Positions 8,084 through 17,337 are shown, numbered from the stretch's first letter. The stretch: DNA of 64,000 nucleotides from Limnohabitans sp. MORI2 (GCF_027925025.1 NZ_AP027058.1:62001-126000); one strand, 5' to 3'. Numbers and translations are program-made. The notes: generated by a model not told the origin, from the letters alone.

Positions 8084-10774
8084 ATGAAAAACCTAAGCAT
8101 TAAGCTGCAGTTATCGCTGAGTGTGATCGCGATCGGGTTTGTGTTGCTACTCGCGCAGTTGATTTTGCAGTTTTCGGTGCTTCGCGGCGATATTGTTCAG
8201 CGAATTGAAAAGAACGAATTTCGCAGTCTCACGGCCTTTGCTCAGAGCCTCGACGAAAAATTGCAAAACAGCATGGACATGCTGGCAAGTGTCGGCGCGA
8301 ATGTGCCGCCTTCTTCAATGGCAAACGTTGCTGCCTTAGAAAAATTCCTGCAGCGGGAATTCGCGCTTTTCAATGTGTACGACGACCTGTACATATTTGA
8401 CGCCAAAGGAATTCTGCTGGTCGACTGGCCGATCAAAGCAGGTCGTCGCACGCTCGACATGTCTTCACGCGATTACATCCAAGGCGTCATTGCGACAGAA
8501 AAACCGGTCATTTCTAAACCGATTTTGGGCAAGGCCACGAAGCAACCCATTGTCGTGATTGCTGCGCCTATCAAGGATGCCAAAGGGCGCTTGATTGGCA
8601 TCATTGGCGGTGTGCTCAATCTTTATAAGCCTAACCTGTTGGGGTCGATTGCCACCCAAAAAAATGGTGAAGATGGCTATTACTATTTGGTGACCAAAGA
8701 TCGTGTTCGCATTGCACACCCAGATCCGAATGTGATCTTGAAGCCACTGCCGCCAAATACGGGCAATGCGCCGTTTGAAAACGCAATGCAAGGATTTGAA
8801 GGTACCCAAGAAGGGGTCAATACAAGGGGTTTGAAAGGTTTGTTTACTTTTAAACGACTAGCCACCACGGACTGGATTGTGGCTTCTGTGATTCCTTCGG
8901 CCGAGGCGTTCAAGCCCCTTGCGGATTTGTACGAAAAGATGGTCTTGGTCAGCGTGCTGTTGATGTTGGCCATCGTGCCGTTCTTGTTGAGCTTTGCCAG
9001 TCGCTTGGTGCAGCCGCTGGCGCAGTTGGCGCAGGCCATGCACGACAAGGCAACGCAGATGCGAGATGGCAAAACTGCTACGGCCGTTCAGGAGATTGGT
9101 GGGCAAGAAATTAAGACCGTGGTTCGTGCATTCAACGAATTCATGGATGCGCGCATCCGCGCTGAGACCGAGTTGTCGTTGGCCCGCGACGCAGCACAAG
9201 AGGCCAACGCCTCTAAGAGCAGTTTCTTGGCCACGATGAGCCATGAAATTCGCACCCCCATGAATGGGATTTTGGGAATGACGGAGTTGTGTTTGCAAAC
9301 CCAACTGACGGCCGAGCAACGCAGCTATTTGGAGATGGTGTCAGTGTCGGCGAATTCACTCTTGGTGGTGATCAACGACATTTTGGATTTTTCAAAAATA
9401 GAGGCGCGAAAACTACATCTTGATCCGCATGAGTTTTCCCTGCATGGTTTGCTGAGGCAAGCAACACGAACGCTTTCTTTACGTGCCTCCGAGAAAGAAT
9501 TGGAATTCGTTTGCGATGTGGGCACCGATGTGCCCGATATGGTTGTTGGTGATCCTTTGCGTTTGCAGCAGGTGATCAGTAATTTGTTGGGCAATGCCAT
9601 CAAATTCACGGCCCAAGGTGAGGTCATGCTGACCGTTGAACAACTCAAGCCAGCCCCGTCAGATGATGGCGTCTGGCTGATCATGCACATCAAAGACACG
9701 GGGATTGGAATTTCCTTAGAAAAGCAGAGCTTGATTTTTGATGTGTTCACCCAAGCGGACTCCAGCACCGCGCGTCGGTTTGGAGGCTCAGGCCTTGGGT
9801 TGGCCATCAGTCGGAGTTTGGTTCAGATGATGGGCGGGGAGATCACGGTTCAAAGCCAGGTCGGCAAAGGCAGTGTGTTTAGTTTTACTGTGCATTTGCA
9901 ATCGACGTCTCGCACACAGGACACATTGCCTGAGCTCAACACAAGTTTGCGCGGCAAAACCGTGCTGCTGGTGGATGACACCGCCAGCAGTCGTCAAGTT
10001 TTGGCTAAGCGTCTGAGTGATGTGGGGTTGAAACCTGTGATGTGTGATGGTGCCGCTCAAGCCCTGCACACCCCACAACTGGCGCAAGCCGTGTGCGCCC
10101 TGATCGATGTGAATATGCCGGACATAGACGGTTATGCCTTGGCGTCACAGTTACGCCAGCAACGCACTGCCCATCAGCTGCCAGTGTTCATGATGGGGGC
10201 TTTGAGTGAGCAAACCTCTCAACATCAGTTGGTGGAATTGGAATTGCAGGGCTTCTTGATCAAACCAATAGATGCCCATGAACTGATGAGTTGCCTCAAC
10301 AGCTTGGCCAAGCTAGAAACAAATGCGCAGGCTGCAGTGGGTGCCGTGGCTGAGAGACCCTCTGCGGTCCCCGCGCGACAAATACTGCTGGTGGAAGACA
10401 CGCCGATCAACCAAACGCTGCAGTCTATTTTGCTCAACCGCCTCGGCTTTGAGGTCACCTTGGCGAGCAATGGCATGGAGGCGGTGGATGCCTTCGACAA
10501 CCGCCACTTTGATGTGATTTTGATGGACATTCAAATGCCAGAAATGGGCGGCATAGAGGCAACCCAGTTGATTCGTGACCTTGAAAAAACAAAACACCTG
10601 AGGCGAACCCCGATCATCGCGGTAACCGCCAATGCGCTCAAAGGTGACCGCGAGCGCTATTTTCAAGCGGGCATGGATGGGTATGTGTCCAAGCCGCTGT
10701 CAATGGAGTCACTCAGAGCTGAAATCGACCATGTGTGGGAGCAAGCTCGCTTGCAAGATGTCGCGTATCAGTGA
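8084..10774 (+). CDS. Hybrid sensor histidine kinase with two receiver domains
   Basis: The 896-residue protein has, in order: an N-terminal membrane anchor (residues about 8-30), a periplasmic Cache-type sensor region (about 35-280, with FDAKGILLVDWPIKAGR and a YYYLVTKDRVRIAHPD segment), a second membrane helix (about 285-308), HAMP, HisKA with phospho-acceptor His387 in SHEIRTPMNGILGM, HATPase with NLLGNAIKFT, DTGIGI and GGSGLGLAIS, then receiver 1 (Asp675 in DVNMPDIDG) and receiver 2 (Asp815 in MDIQMPEMGG). There is no Hpt domain and no output domain, so a partner elsewhere must act downstream. It stands alone between alr and radA; the ligand is unknown. A GGAGAA/TTTCTCC-type hairpin at 8059-8080 lies just before the start. 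Confidence 0.93.
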   Translation: MKNLSIKLQLSLSVIAIGFVLLLAQLILQFSVLRGDIVQRIEKNEFRSLTAFAQSLDEKLQNSMDMLASVGANVPPSSMANVAALEKFLQREFALFNVYDDLYIFDAKGILLVDWPIKAGRRTLDMSSRDYIQGVIATEKPVISKPILGKATKQPIVVIAAPIKDAKGRLIGIIGGVLNLYKPNLLGSIATQKNGEDGYYYLVTKDRVRIAHPDPNVILKPLPPNTGNAPFENAMQGFEGTQEGVNTRGLKGLFTFKRLATTDWIVASVIPSAEAFKPLADLYEKMVLVSVLLMLAIVPFLLSFASRLVQPLAQLAQAMHDKATQMRDGKTATAVQEIGGQEIKTVVRAFNEFMDARIRAETELSLARDAAQEANASKSSFLATMSHEIRTPMNGILGMTELCLQTQLTAEQRSYLEMVSVSANSLLVVINDILDFSKIEARKLHLDPHEFSLHGLLRQATRTLSLRASEKELEFVCDVGTDVPDMVVGDPLRLQQVISNLLGNAIKFTAQGEVMLTVEQLKPAPSDDGVWLIMHIKDTGIGISLEKQSLIFDVFTQADSSTARRFGGSGLGLAISRSLVQMMGGEITVQSQVGKGSVFSFTVHLQSTSRTQDTLPELNTSLRGKTVLLVDDTASSRQVLAKRLSDVGLKPVMCDGAAQALHTPQLAQAVCALIDVNMPDIDGYALASQLRQQRTAHQLPVFMMGALSEQTSQHQLVELELQGFLIKPIDAHELMSCLNSLAKLETNAQAAVGAVAERPSAVPARQILLVEDTPINQTLQSILLNRLGFEVTLASNGMEAVDAFDNRHFDVILMDIQMPEMGGIEATQLIRDLEKTKHLRRTPIIAVTANALKGDRERYFQAGMDGYVSKPLSMESLRAEIDHVWEQARLQDVAYQ

Positions 10775-10817
10775 CACCAGTCAATACTACTGGCTATTTA
10801 TCCAGTAATATCTGGGC

Positions 10818-12194
10818 ATGGCCAAAGACAAAACCCAATACACCTGTACCGACTGCGGTGGCATCAGCGCCAAGTGGCTGGGCAAATGCCCGTCCTGCGG
10901 CGCATGGAACACGCTGATAGAAAGCGCAGTCGAAACCGCTGCCGCCACCAAAAATCGCTACGCCGGTATGGCCGCCTTGGCCCCCGCATCAGAGGTGGCG
11001 ATTCTTTCCGACATCGAAGCGCAAGACGTGGCCCGCACACCCACGGGCCAAGACGAGCTAGACCGCGTGTTGGGCGGCGGCATGGTGGAAGGCGGCGTGG
11101 TGCTGATTGGCGGCGACCCCGGCATTGGCAAATCCACGTTGTTGTTGCAAGCCATGGACGGTTTGCAGCGCAGCGGCATGAGCACGCTGTATGTGACGGG
11201 TGAAGAGTCGGGTGCACAAGTGGCCCTGCGCTCGCGTCGTTTGGGGTTGGACCACTCGCAAGTGCAAGTGCTGGCTGAAACCCAGCTTGAAAAAGTGTTG
11301 GCCACCGTCGACAAATTGCAGCCTGCCGTGGTGGTGATGGACTCCATTCAAACCGTGTATTCCGATCAACTCACCAGCGCACCGGGCTCGGTGGCGCAGG
11401 TGCGCGAATGCGCGGCACACCTCACGCGCATGGCCAAGTCCACAGGGACCGCCGTGGTGTTGGTGGGGCACGTAACCAAAGAGGGCGCACTCGCTGGCCC
11501 GCGCGTGCTCGAGCACATGGTGGACACGGTGTTGTACTTTGAAGGCGACACCCATTCCAGCTACCGTTTGGTGCGCGCCATCAAAAACCGCTTTGGTGCG
11601 GTGAACGAAATTGGCGTCTTTGCCATGACCGAAAAAGGCTTGAAAGGTGTGAGCAACCCGAGCGCCATCTTTTTGAGCCAACACACCGAGCCCGTGCCCG
11701 GAAGTTGTGTGCTGGTCACGCTTGAAGGCACGCGGCCCATGTTGGTGGAGGTGCAAGCCTTGGTTGATACCGGTGGCCCATCGCCCCGCCGCTTGAGCGT
11801 GGGCTTGGACCGCGATCGCTTGGCCATGTTGCTGGCTGTGTTGCATCGCCACGCAGGCGTGGCGTGCATGGACCAAGATGTGTTCGTCAACGCCGTCGGC
11901 GGCGTGCGCATCAGCGAACCGGCAGCAGACTTGTCGGTGCTGCTGTCAATTCAAAGTAGCTTACGTGGTAAGCCGCTGCCGCAAGGCTTCATTGCCTTTG
12001 GCGAAGTGGGCTTGGCGGGCGAGGTGCGCCCCGCACCGCGTGGTCAAGAGCGCTTGAAAGAAGCCGCCAAACTGGGCTTTAGCGTGGCTATCATTCCTAA
12101 GGCGAATGCACCTAAAAAACCGATTGAAGGCTTAAAGGTGCATGCGGTCGAGCGGGTGGACGAAGCCATTGCTCTGGTGCGTGAGCTGGGCTAA
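10818..12194 (+). CDS. radA: DNA repair protein RadA (Sms)
   Basis: The 458-residue protein has the RadA/Sms order: an N-terminal C4 zinc finger (YTCTDCGGISAKWLGKCPSC), a RecA-like ATPase with Walker A GGDPGIGKSTLL around residue 95 and Walker B VVVMDSIQT, the RadA-specific KNRFG motif, and a C-terminal Lon-protease-like domain (FVNAVGGVRISEPAADL). RadA drives branch migration during recombinational repair. The start is ATG 10818; no strong Shine-Dalgarno is visible. Length is normal. It ends four bases before the convergent DUF5666 gene. Confidence 0.97.
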   Translation: MAKDKTQYTCTDCGGISAKWLGKCPSCGAWNTLIESAVETAAATKNRYAGMAALAPASEVAILSDIEAQDVARTPTGQDELDRVLGGGMVEGGVVLIGGDPGIGKSTLLLQAMDGLQRSGMSTLYVTGEESGAQVALRSRRLGLDHSQVQVLAETQLEKVLATVDKLQPAVVVMDSIQTVYSDQLTSAPGSVAQVRECAAHLTRMAKSTGTAVVLVGHVTKEGALAGPRVLEHMVDTVLYFEGDTHSSYRLVRAIKNRFGAVNEIGVFAMTEKGLKGVSNPSAIFLSQHTEPVPGSCVLVTLEGTRPMLVEVQALVDTGGPSPRRLSVGLDRDRLAMLLAVLHRHAGVACMDQDVFVNAVGGVRISEPAADLSVLLSIQSSLRGKPLPQGFIAFGEVGLAGEVRPAPRGQERLKEAAKLGFSVAIIPKANAPKKPIEGLKVHAVERVDEAIALVRELG

Positions 12195-12198
12195 CGCA

Positions 12199-13749
12199 TC
12201 AATCGTCGTAGTCGTGGTAACCGGTTTTCAACTCGAGCTTGATCACTTGGAAGATGTTGTTGGCATCCATATAGCCTTTGACTTCCACATAGCTGCCGTT
12301 GCTTGGCGCGCCGTATTTGAAGTATGTGTTGGCAGAAGTTTGTGCGGTATAGGTCACACCCAAACGCGTCAAGTTAAAGGTGCTGTTGACGCCAGACCAG
12401 CCGCTGACTTGGCCATACATTTCAAATACGCGTCCTGTGCTGGCGTTACTGTTTGAAGCGTATTTGATCTCTACTTTTGTGGCGCTCAAGCTGCCGTTCA
12501 CGTAGTTGCCTTTGACCTCTACAAAAGAGCCATTGCTAAGGTTAGCGATTGAGCCAATCGGAAAGTAAGCAGAGCCAGCATTCACATTTACACCTTGAAC
12601 GGTGAAGGTGCTGCCACTCAAGTTGCTGACAGCGCCATAAAACTCGTTGGAATAAGTCAAGGTTTGACCCTGGCCGTTGGTAAAGCTGCGCTGTCCCTCG
12701 ACCTCTACCCGAGATGCGTTTAGCACCGAGCCTGACCAAGTACCTTTGATTTCGTAAAGCGTGTTGGCAGTCAAGGTGGCACCACTGACCTCAACACCTC
12801 CCACATACCAATTGCCGTTCGACTGGGTGGCAATGCCTTTGATCTTGGCATAAGTCGAGGCGTTGGGGGCACCATTGAAACGGGTGAGATAAGCTGCGTT
12901 GACCAATTGCAAACGTGTGGCTGTCAGGGTCGTGCCATCCCAATCTGTGCTGAGTGGGGCCAATGCACGAACCGCATCCCCAACTACGGGTACGTTGCCA
13001 GTGGGTTGAATTGTGCAAGCACTACAGTCCACCGTGATGCTCGAAGCTGCGCCTGTCTTAACCGTGTAGGTATTTCCTGTGATCGCTGTGATGTTGCCCC
13101 GCACCGCTAGATCCAATGCATGTGTTGCTGGATTGGTGACTACAACGCGGGTGGCCAAGAAGCTGCCATCTGCTTGGGTAAGGCCATAGATAGTGAGTAA
13201 CGGGTTTGTGCCGGCGAGTGCTGCTAAGTCAGCATAAGTCGTTACCGCTGTGCCACTCGATGTGCCATTGGATGTGCCGCCATAAGTTGTGGCAGAGGTG
13301 ATTTGAATGACTTGCGTTGGCAGAGTAATGGCAGACGCGCTGATGGCGTTCATCGTCCCGCGCACTCCGCCGACCACGCGAATGCGAGCCGCGCGTCCTA
13401 GGTTTTGCGCATCGTCGACATCGCCAAACAATGCGACGGTCATGCCCAGTGCGAGTGGGCTGCTGAAGGTGGATGTGTTGCTGTCATAGCTGGAGCTGAA
13501 GTCATCGCTGTCGTAAACCACAGAGTCTGTGGTCTCAAACCGAACGCCGTTGACCACGATGGAACCTAAACCGGTGATGGAACCCTGATAAGCGGCAGCT
13601 GCACCGTTGAAAGTCGCAGCTCCTGCTGGGTTAGCAGACCAATAGGCATCGCTGTCACCTCCGCCCCCGCCCCCTCCGCATGCGCTAAGAAAACCAGTGG
13701 CAGCCAGTAGCAAGGCAAGGACTTTTGGTTTTAAAACAGAACGTGACAT
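12199..13749 (-). CDS. DUF5666-containing lipoprotein
   Basis: The 516-residue protein begins with a lipoprotein signal (LLLAATGFLSAC) followed directly by seven glycines, a flexible tether. The rest is repeated small beta-rich modules: each carries a phrase such as GSITGLGSIVVNGVRFETT, VEVKGNYVNGSLSATKVEI or VEVKGYMDANNIFQVIKLE, which is the DUF5666 pattern. At least four to five copies are visible. No catalytic motif was found; function is unknown. It is transcribed divergently from the SHP-type cytochrome operon and shares with it a gap holding two QseB/PmrA-like boxes, suggesting co-regulation and a cell-envelope role linked to that haem system. Confidence 0.82.
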   Translation of the reverse strand: MSRSVLKPKVLALLLAATGFLSACGGGGGGGDSDAYWSANPAGAATFNGAAAAYQGSITGLGSIVVNGVRFETTDSVVYDSDDFSSSYDSNTSTFSSPLALGMTVALFGDVDDAQNLGRAARIRVVGGVRGTMNAISASAITLPTQVIQITSATTYGGTSNGTSSGTAVTTYADLAALAGTNPLLTIYGLTQADGSFLATRVVVTNPATHALDLAVRGNITAITGNTYTVKTGAASSITVDCSACTIQPTGNVPVVGDAVRALAPLSTDWDGTTLTATRLQLVNAAYLTRFNGAPNASTYAKIKGIATQSNGNWYVGGVEVSGATLTANTLYEIKGTWSGSVLNASRVEVEGQRSFTNGQGQTLTYSNEFYGAVSNLSGSTFTVQGVNVNAGSAYFPIGSIANLSNGSFVEVKGNYVNGSLSATKVEIKYASNSNASTGRVFEMYGQVSGWSGVNSTFNLTRLGVTYTAQTSANTYFKYGAPSNGSYVEVKGYMDANNIFQVIKLELKTGYHDYDD

Positions 13750-13793
13750 ACCAACTCCATCAACAACGAATGGCGCAAGTGTGCTGACGCCAG

Positions 13794-13842
13794 ATTAAGG
13801 CAGCCTTAAGGGTCAGGAGGGAAACCTTAAGAAAACCCTAAG
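13794..13842. promoter_or_regulatory. Two tandem PmrA/QseB-type response-regulator boxes
   Basis: Two direct-repeat boxes fit the half-site-N5-half-site rule of PmrA/QseB regulators. Box 1 is ATTAAG-GCAGC-CTTAAG (13794-13810); box 2 is CTTAAG-AAAAC-CCTAAG (13826-13842). Their starts are 32 nt apart, about three helical turns. A possible -10 hexamer TAGCAT (13853-13858) lies just downstream of box 2, as expected for activation of the cytochrome operon. The response regulator at 15324-15980, the fourth gene of that operon, is the obvious candidate to bind here. Confidence 0.68.
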
Positions 13843-13880
13843 ACGCGCTCACTAGCATTGGTTTTGAAAGGCACACAACC

Positions 13881-14261
13881 ATGCTTCCCAACTTCTTCAT
13901 AGTGCTGTTATTTGTTTCGCTCAATGCATGGGCTGCAACACCTGCCGAGTTGTTGGCGGGCTACACCGCGCAGTCCGGGCTGCCTGCCAGCGCCCTAAAA
14001 GGCGAAACGTTCTTCAAGGCTAGTCATGGCCAAGAATGGCAATGCACCAGCTGCCACGGCAAATCGCCCACGGTAGGCGGGCGTCATGCCAGCACTGATA
14101 AAGCCATTGAGCCATTGGCCCCTGTTGCTAACGCCAAGCGATTTACTGACAGCGCCAAAGTAGAAAAGTGGTTTCGCCGCAATTGCAAAGATGTGCTGGC
14201 GCGGGAATGCACCGCCGCTGAAAAAGCCGATGTGTTGGCTTGGCTCATCACCTTGCGTTGA
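13881..14261 (+). CDS. SHP-type monohaem cytochrome c (DUF1924)
   Basis: The 126-residue protein has a signal peptide (LPNFFIVLLFVSLNAWAATP) and one haem-c site, CTSCH, around residue 55. ETFFKASHGQEW, FTDSAKVEKWFRRNCKDVL and a late cysteine (ARECTAAEKADVLAWL) match the sphaeroides haem protein/DUF1924 family. Those proteins bind oxygen or nitric oxide at a haem with a displaceable sixth ligand. The physiological role is unsettled. It leads an operon with a dihaem cytochrome, a cytochrome b and a two-component system. ATG 13881 follows an AAAGG Shine-Dalgarno. Confidence 0.87.
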   Translation: MLPNFFIVLLFVSLNAWAATPAELLAGYTAQSGLPASALKGETFFKASHGQEWQCTSCHGKSPTVGGRHASTDKAIEPLAPVANAKRFTDSAKVEKWFRRNCKDVLARECTAAEKADVLAWLITLR

Positions 14262-14273
14262 TAAGAGACCGTC

Positions 14274-14744
14274 ATGCATTTTGCTTTTTCATTTTTAGTG
14301 CGCTCCGTGGTTGCCGCAGTCTTATTTAGCATCACCGCATCGTGGGCGGATAGCTACAAAGGCCCAACGCCACCGGCGGTGTATAGCCAAGAGTGCGGCA
14401 GCTGCCACTTGGCGTTCCCGCCCAATTTGCTGCACAAAGCCTCGTGGCAACGGGTGATGCATGGTTTGGACAAACATTACGGCAGCGATGCCTCGTTGGA
14501 TACGGCCACACAAAAACAAATCGACACTTGGTTGCAAACCTACGGTGGCCAAGGCAAGCGTGCGCGCGAAGAGCCGCCACTTGACCGTATCACTCGCTCG
14601 GCTTGGTTTGAGCGCAAACACCGAGAGGTGAGCGCAGCTACGTTCAAACGTGCGTCGATCAAAAGCCCTGCGAACTGCACGGCGTGCCACCGTGATGCGG
14701 CGCAAGGCGACTTTGAGGAAGATCGCGTGAGGATTCCAAAATGA
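14274..14744 (+). CDS. Dihaem cytochrome c (DHC-type)
   Basis: The 156-residue exported protein (signal up to about WADSY) has two haem-binding motifs: CGSCH around residue 42 near YSQECGSCHLAFPPNLLH, and CTACH close to the C-terminus. This spacing and the LPRFPPxLLP-like segment match the DHC family, the electron donor to SHP. It begins 12 nt after the SHP gene and overlaps the cytochrome b gene by ATGA, so it should act in one chain from cytochrome b through DHC to SHP. This electron path is family knowledge, not shown here. Confidence 0.87.
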   Translation: MHFAFSFLVRSVVAAVLFSITASWADSYKGPTPPAVYSQECGSCHLAFPPNLLHKASWQRVMHGLDKHYGSDASLDTATQKQIDTWLQTYGGQGKRAREEPPLDRITRSAWFERKHREVSAATFKRASIKSPANCTACHRDAAQGDFEEDRVRIPK

Positions 14745-15349
14745 ACCACACTGTTTTGAATCCTACGCAAGAGATCGCGCCCACCGTCATGTCTCAAGCG
14801 CGCCAACCTGTGGTGGACTTTGGTACGCGTATGGCGCATGCCAGCATGGCCTTGGCATTTTTTGTGTCTTATGTCACCTCAGAGTCTGAATATTGGCGCT
14901 TGGTCCATGTGTACAGCGGGTACAGCTTGGCCACTGTGCTGGCGTTTCGTTGGGTGTGGGGTTGGGTTGGGCCGGCCTCGGCACGCTGGGGTTTGTTGCT
15001 GCGCCGCGTAGCCATGTGGCGTGTCTGGGTGACCAAGGCTAAGCAAGGCGAATGGCACACCCGCAACTTTTGGGTGGGTGCTAGCAGCTGGGTGCTGAGC
15101 GCTGCGGTGCTGGGTATTTATGCCTTCAGCGCGGTGGCGATTGCCAGCGGGTGGGCTACCTACAATGAACTTTTAGGCGATGGTTGGTTGAACGATGCCT
15201 TGCAAGAGCTACACGAAGGCTTGGGCAACGCGGTCATGGCGATGGTGTGTGTGCACGTGGGGATGGTGGTGACGCTGCGCGTATGGCGCGGCCCACAAGC
15301 CCTACGACCGATGTGGCGAGGCTATGCGAATACTTCTGGCCGAGGATGA
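14741..15349 (+). CDS. Cytochrome b561-type membrane protein
   Basis: The 202-residue protein has four predicted membrane helices with histidines positioned for haem b, for example TRMAHASMALAFF at the start, LVHVYSGYSLATVLAFRWVWGW, and LQELHEGLGNAVMAMVCVHVG near the end. This is the Ni/Fe-hydrogenase type cytochrome b fold that takes electrons from quinol. Position between the dihaem cytochrome (ATGA overlap) and the response regulator (26-nt overlap) identifies it as the membrane donor of the SHP-DHC system. Confidence 0.87.
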   Translation: MNHTVLNPTQEIAPTVMSQARQPVVDFGTRMAHASMALAFFVSYVTSESEYWRLVHVYSGYSLATVLAFRWVWGWVGPASARWGLLLRRVAMWRVWVTKAKQGEWHTRNFWVGASSWVLSAAVLGIYAFSAVAIASGWATYNELLGDGWLNDALQELHEGLGNAVMAMVCVHVGMVVTLRVWRGPQALRPMWRGYANTSGRG

Positions 15350-15980
15350 TGAGCTGCTTGGCGGCGGCTTGCGCGCGGGTCTAGACCAGCGCGGCTTCCA
15401 AGTGGATTGGGTGCGCGACGGCGTGGCCGCAGAACGCGAACTGTTGAGCGCGCAGCATCAGGCCGCAGTGCTGGATATTGGCCTGCCGCGCCAAGATGGC
15501 TTGACCGTTCTAAAGGCTGTGCGGGCGCGCGGCATCGACACCCCCGTGTTGGTGCTGACGGCGCGTGATGCTGTGGCTCAACGCATTGAAGGGCTCAACC
15601 TAGGCGCCGACGACTATGTGGTCAAACCTGTGGACTTGGATGAGTTGGCCGCTCGCTTGCACGCCTTGGTGCGTCGTGCCCACGGTAAAACACAAACTTT
15701 GCTGCAAGTGCGTGATGTGGCGATGGACCCCACCGCACGGCAAGTGAGCCGTGCGGGTGAAACGATCAGCCTGTCCACCCGAGAGTTTGATTTGCTGCAG
15801 GCTTTGTTGCTCAATGCGGGGCGCGTGCTGTCACGCGAGCAGCTAGAACAGCACTTGTATCGCTGGGGCCATGAGGTGGAGAGCAACACCATTGAAGTTC
15901 ATATTCACCACCTGCGTCGCAAGATGGGCGCGGGGCTGATCGACACCGTGCGCGGTGTGGGTTACATCGTCATGCCTTGA
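15324..15980 (+). CDS. OmpR-family response regulator, QseB/PmrA type
   Basis: The 218-residue protein has a receiver domain (MRILLAEDDELL, phosphorylated Asp51 in VLDIGLPRQDG, Lys in VVKPVDLDEL) and an OmpR-type winged helix (STREFDLLQALLLNAGRVLS, NTIEVHIHHLRRKMG). The length and wording match QseB/PmrA. The gene starts inside the cytochrome b gene and pairs with the sensor kinase 16 nt downstream. Two boxes of the type bound by this subfamily lie before the operon at 13794-13842, so autoregulation is likely (inference). Confidence 0.93.
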   Translation: MRILLAEDDELLGGGLRAGLDQRGFQVDWVRDGVAAERELLSAQHQAAVLDIGLPRQDGLTVLKAVRARGIDTPVLVLTARDAVAQRIEGLNLGADDYVVKPVDLDELAARLHALVRRAHGKTQTLLQVRDVAMDPTARQVSRAGETISLSTREFDLLQALLLNAGRVLSREQLEQHLYRWGHEVESNTIEVHIHHLRRKMGAGLIDTVRGVGYIVMP

Positions 15981-15996
15981 TACGTTGGCCAGTCAC

Positions 15997-17337
15997 ATGT
16001 TACAAAAATTCTCATTACAGCAGCGCTTGCTCACGCGCACCCTAGGCGGTGTTTTGGTGGTGTGGGTGGCCACGGCTGCCTTTGTTTGGTTTGAAGCGCA
16101 GCATGAAGTCGATGAGTTGCTAGACGCCCACTTGGCGCAATCGGCGGCCTTGTTGGTGGTGCAGCAGAACGCCACGCCAGAAGACGAAGAGCCTTTGTTG
16201 GATGCGCCCACCTTGCACAAATACGCCCATCGCGTCGCCTACCAAGTGTTTGACGAAGATCGCTTGGTCATGCATTCGCCCAATGTGGCGCACGAGCCCA
16301 TGGCGCAGCACAAGTCAGGTTTTGAAACGCTGACTTTGCCCGATGGCAAATCGTGGCGCGTTTTTGCAGCCCCTGGGCGCGAACATGATGTGCAAATTTA
16401 TGTGGCCGAGCGCTTAGACAGCCGCGACGAAATTTTGCGTGCGGTGCTGCTGGGCTTCTTGCCGCCGCTCACCATTGCCTTGCCGCTGTTGCTGATTGGC
16501 CTGTGGTGGAACGTGCGTTCAGGCCTGCAACCCTTGCAGCGCTTACGCCAAGCGCTGATCAAGCGCGACACCCAAACTCTCACGCCCGTGAGTCTGCCCG
16601 AAACGCCCCAAGAAGTGCAGCCCATGTTGGACGCGCTCAACGACTTGCTGCAGCGCTTGGCCCAACGCATGGAGACCGAGCGCCGCTTTACTGCCGATGC
16701 TGCCCACGAGCTGCGCACGCCCATTGCCGCCATTCGCGCCCAAGCGCAAGTGGCGCTTACCTCCGCCGCTCATGACCAAGTGCGCCAGCAAGCCTTGCAA
16801 GACACCTTGCTGGGTTGTGATCGCGCCTCGCGTGTGGTCGAGCAGTTGCTCACACTGGCCCGTGTCGAAGGCCCGCAAGATGTAGCGTCTGAACCCTTTC
16901 GCCTAGACCAACTGGCCCAACAAGTCATGGCCGACCTCACACCCGATGCTTTGCGCCGAGGCCAAACGCTGGAGCTGCTGGCACCTGAGCCATTGCAAGT
17001 CAACGGGCAAAGCACGTTGTGGCAGATCTTGCTTCGCAACCTGATTGACAACGCTTTGCGCTACAGCCCCGATGGGGCGGTGGTGCGCATCCATGCGCAG
17101 CGCTTGGACGGTCACCATGCCCAAGTGACCGTGGAAGACAGTGGCGCTGGGCTGTCGAGTGCTGACATGGCTCGCTTAGGTGAGCGTTTCTTCCGAGTGT
17201 TGGGCACTGAGGCTACGGGTAGCGGCTTGGGTTGGTCCATCGTGCGTCACATTGCCAGCTTGCAGCAAGTCGATGTGCAGCTGGGCAAGTCGGCCGATTT
17301 GGGTGGTTTGCAAGTTACGCTGCATTGCTCTGTTTAG
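15997..17337 (+). CDS. Sensor histidine kinase, QseC type
   Basis: The 446-residue protein has an N-terminal helix, a periplasmic region of about 140 residues, a second helix (LPPLTIALPLLLIGLWW), a HAMP-like linker, HisKA with His237 in AADAAHELRTP-like context (TADAAHELRTP), and an HATPase with NLIDNALRYSP and GSGLGWSIVRHIA. The start was placed at ATG 15997 (MLQKFSLQQ); a 14-codon extension reaches into the regulator gene. Partner is the upstream response regulator. The periplasmic part gives no recognisable ligand site. Confidence 0.93.
   Translation: MLQKFSLQQRLLTRTLGGVLVVWVATAAFVWFEAQHEVDELLDAHLAQSAALLVVQQNATPEDEEPLLDAPTLHKYAHRVAYQVFDEDRLVMHSPNVAHEPMAQHKSGFETLTLPDGKSWRVFAAPGREHDVQIYVAERLDSRDEILRAVLLGFLPPLTIALPLLLIGLWWNVRSGLQPLQRLRQALIKRDTQTLTPVSLPETPQEVQPMLDALNDLLQRLAQRMETERRFTADAAHELRTPIAAIRAQAQVALTSAAHDQVRQQALQDTLLGCDRASRVVEQLLTLARVEGPQDVASEPFRLDQLAQQVMADLTPDALRRGQTLELLAPEPLQVNGQSTLWQILLRNLIDNALRYSPDGAVVRIHAQRLDGHHAQVTVEDSGAGLSSADMARLGERFFRVLGTEATGSGLGWSIVRHIASLQQVDVQLGKSADLGGLQVTLHCSV

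Noticed and set aside
11058..11876. A 272-codon open frame opposite radA
   Set aside because: Antisense shadow with composition typical of mirrored codon bias.
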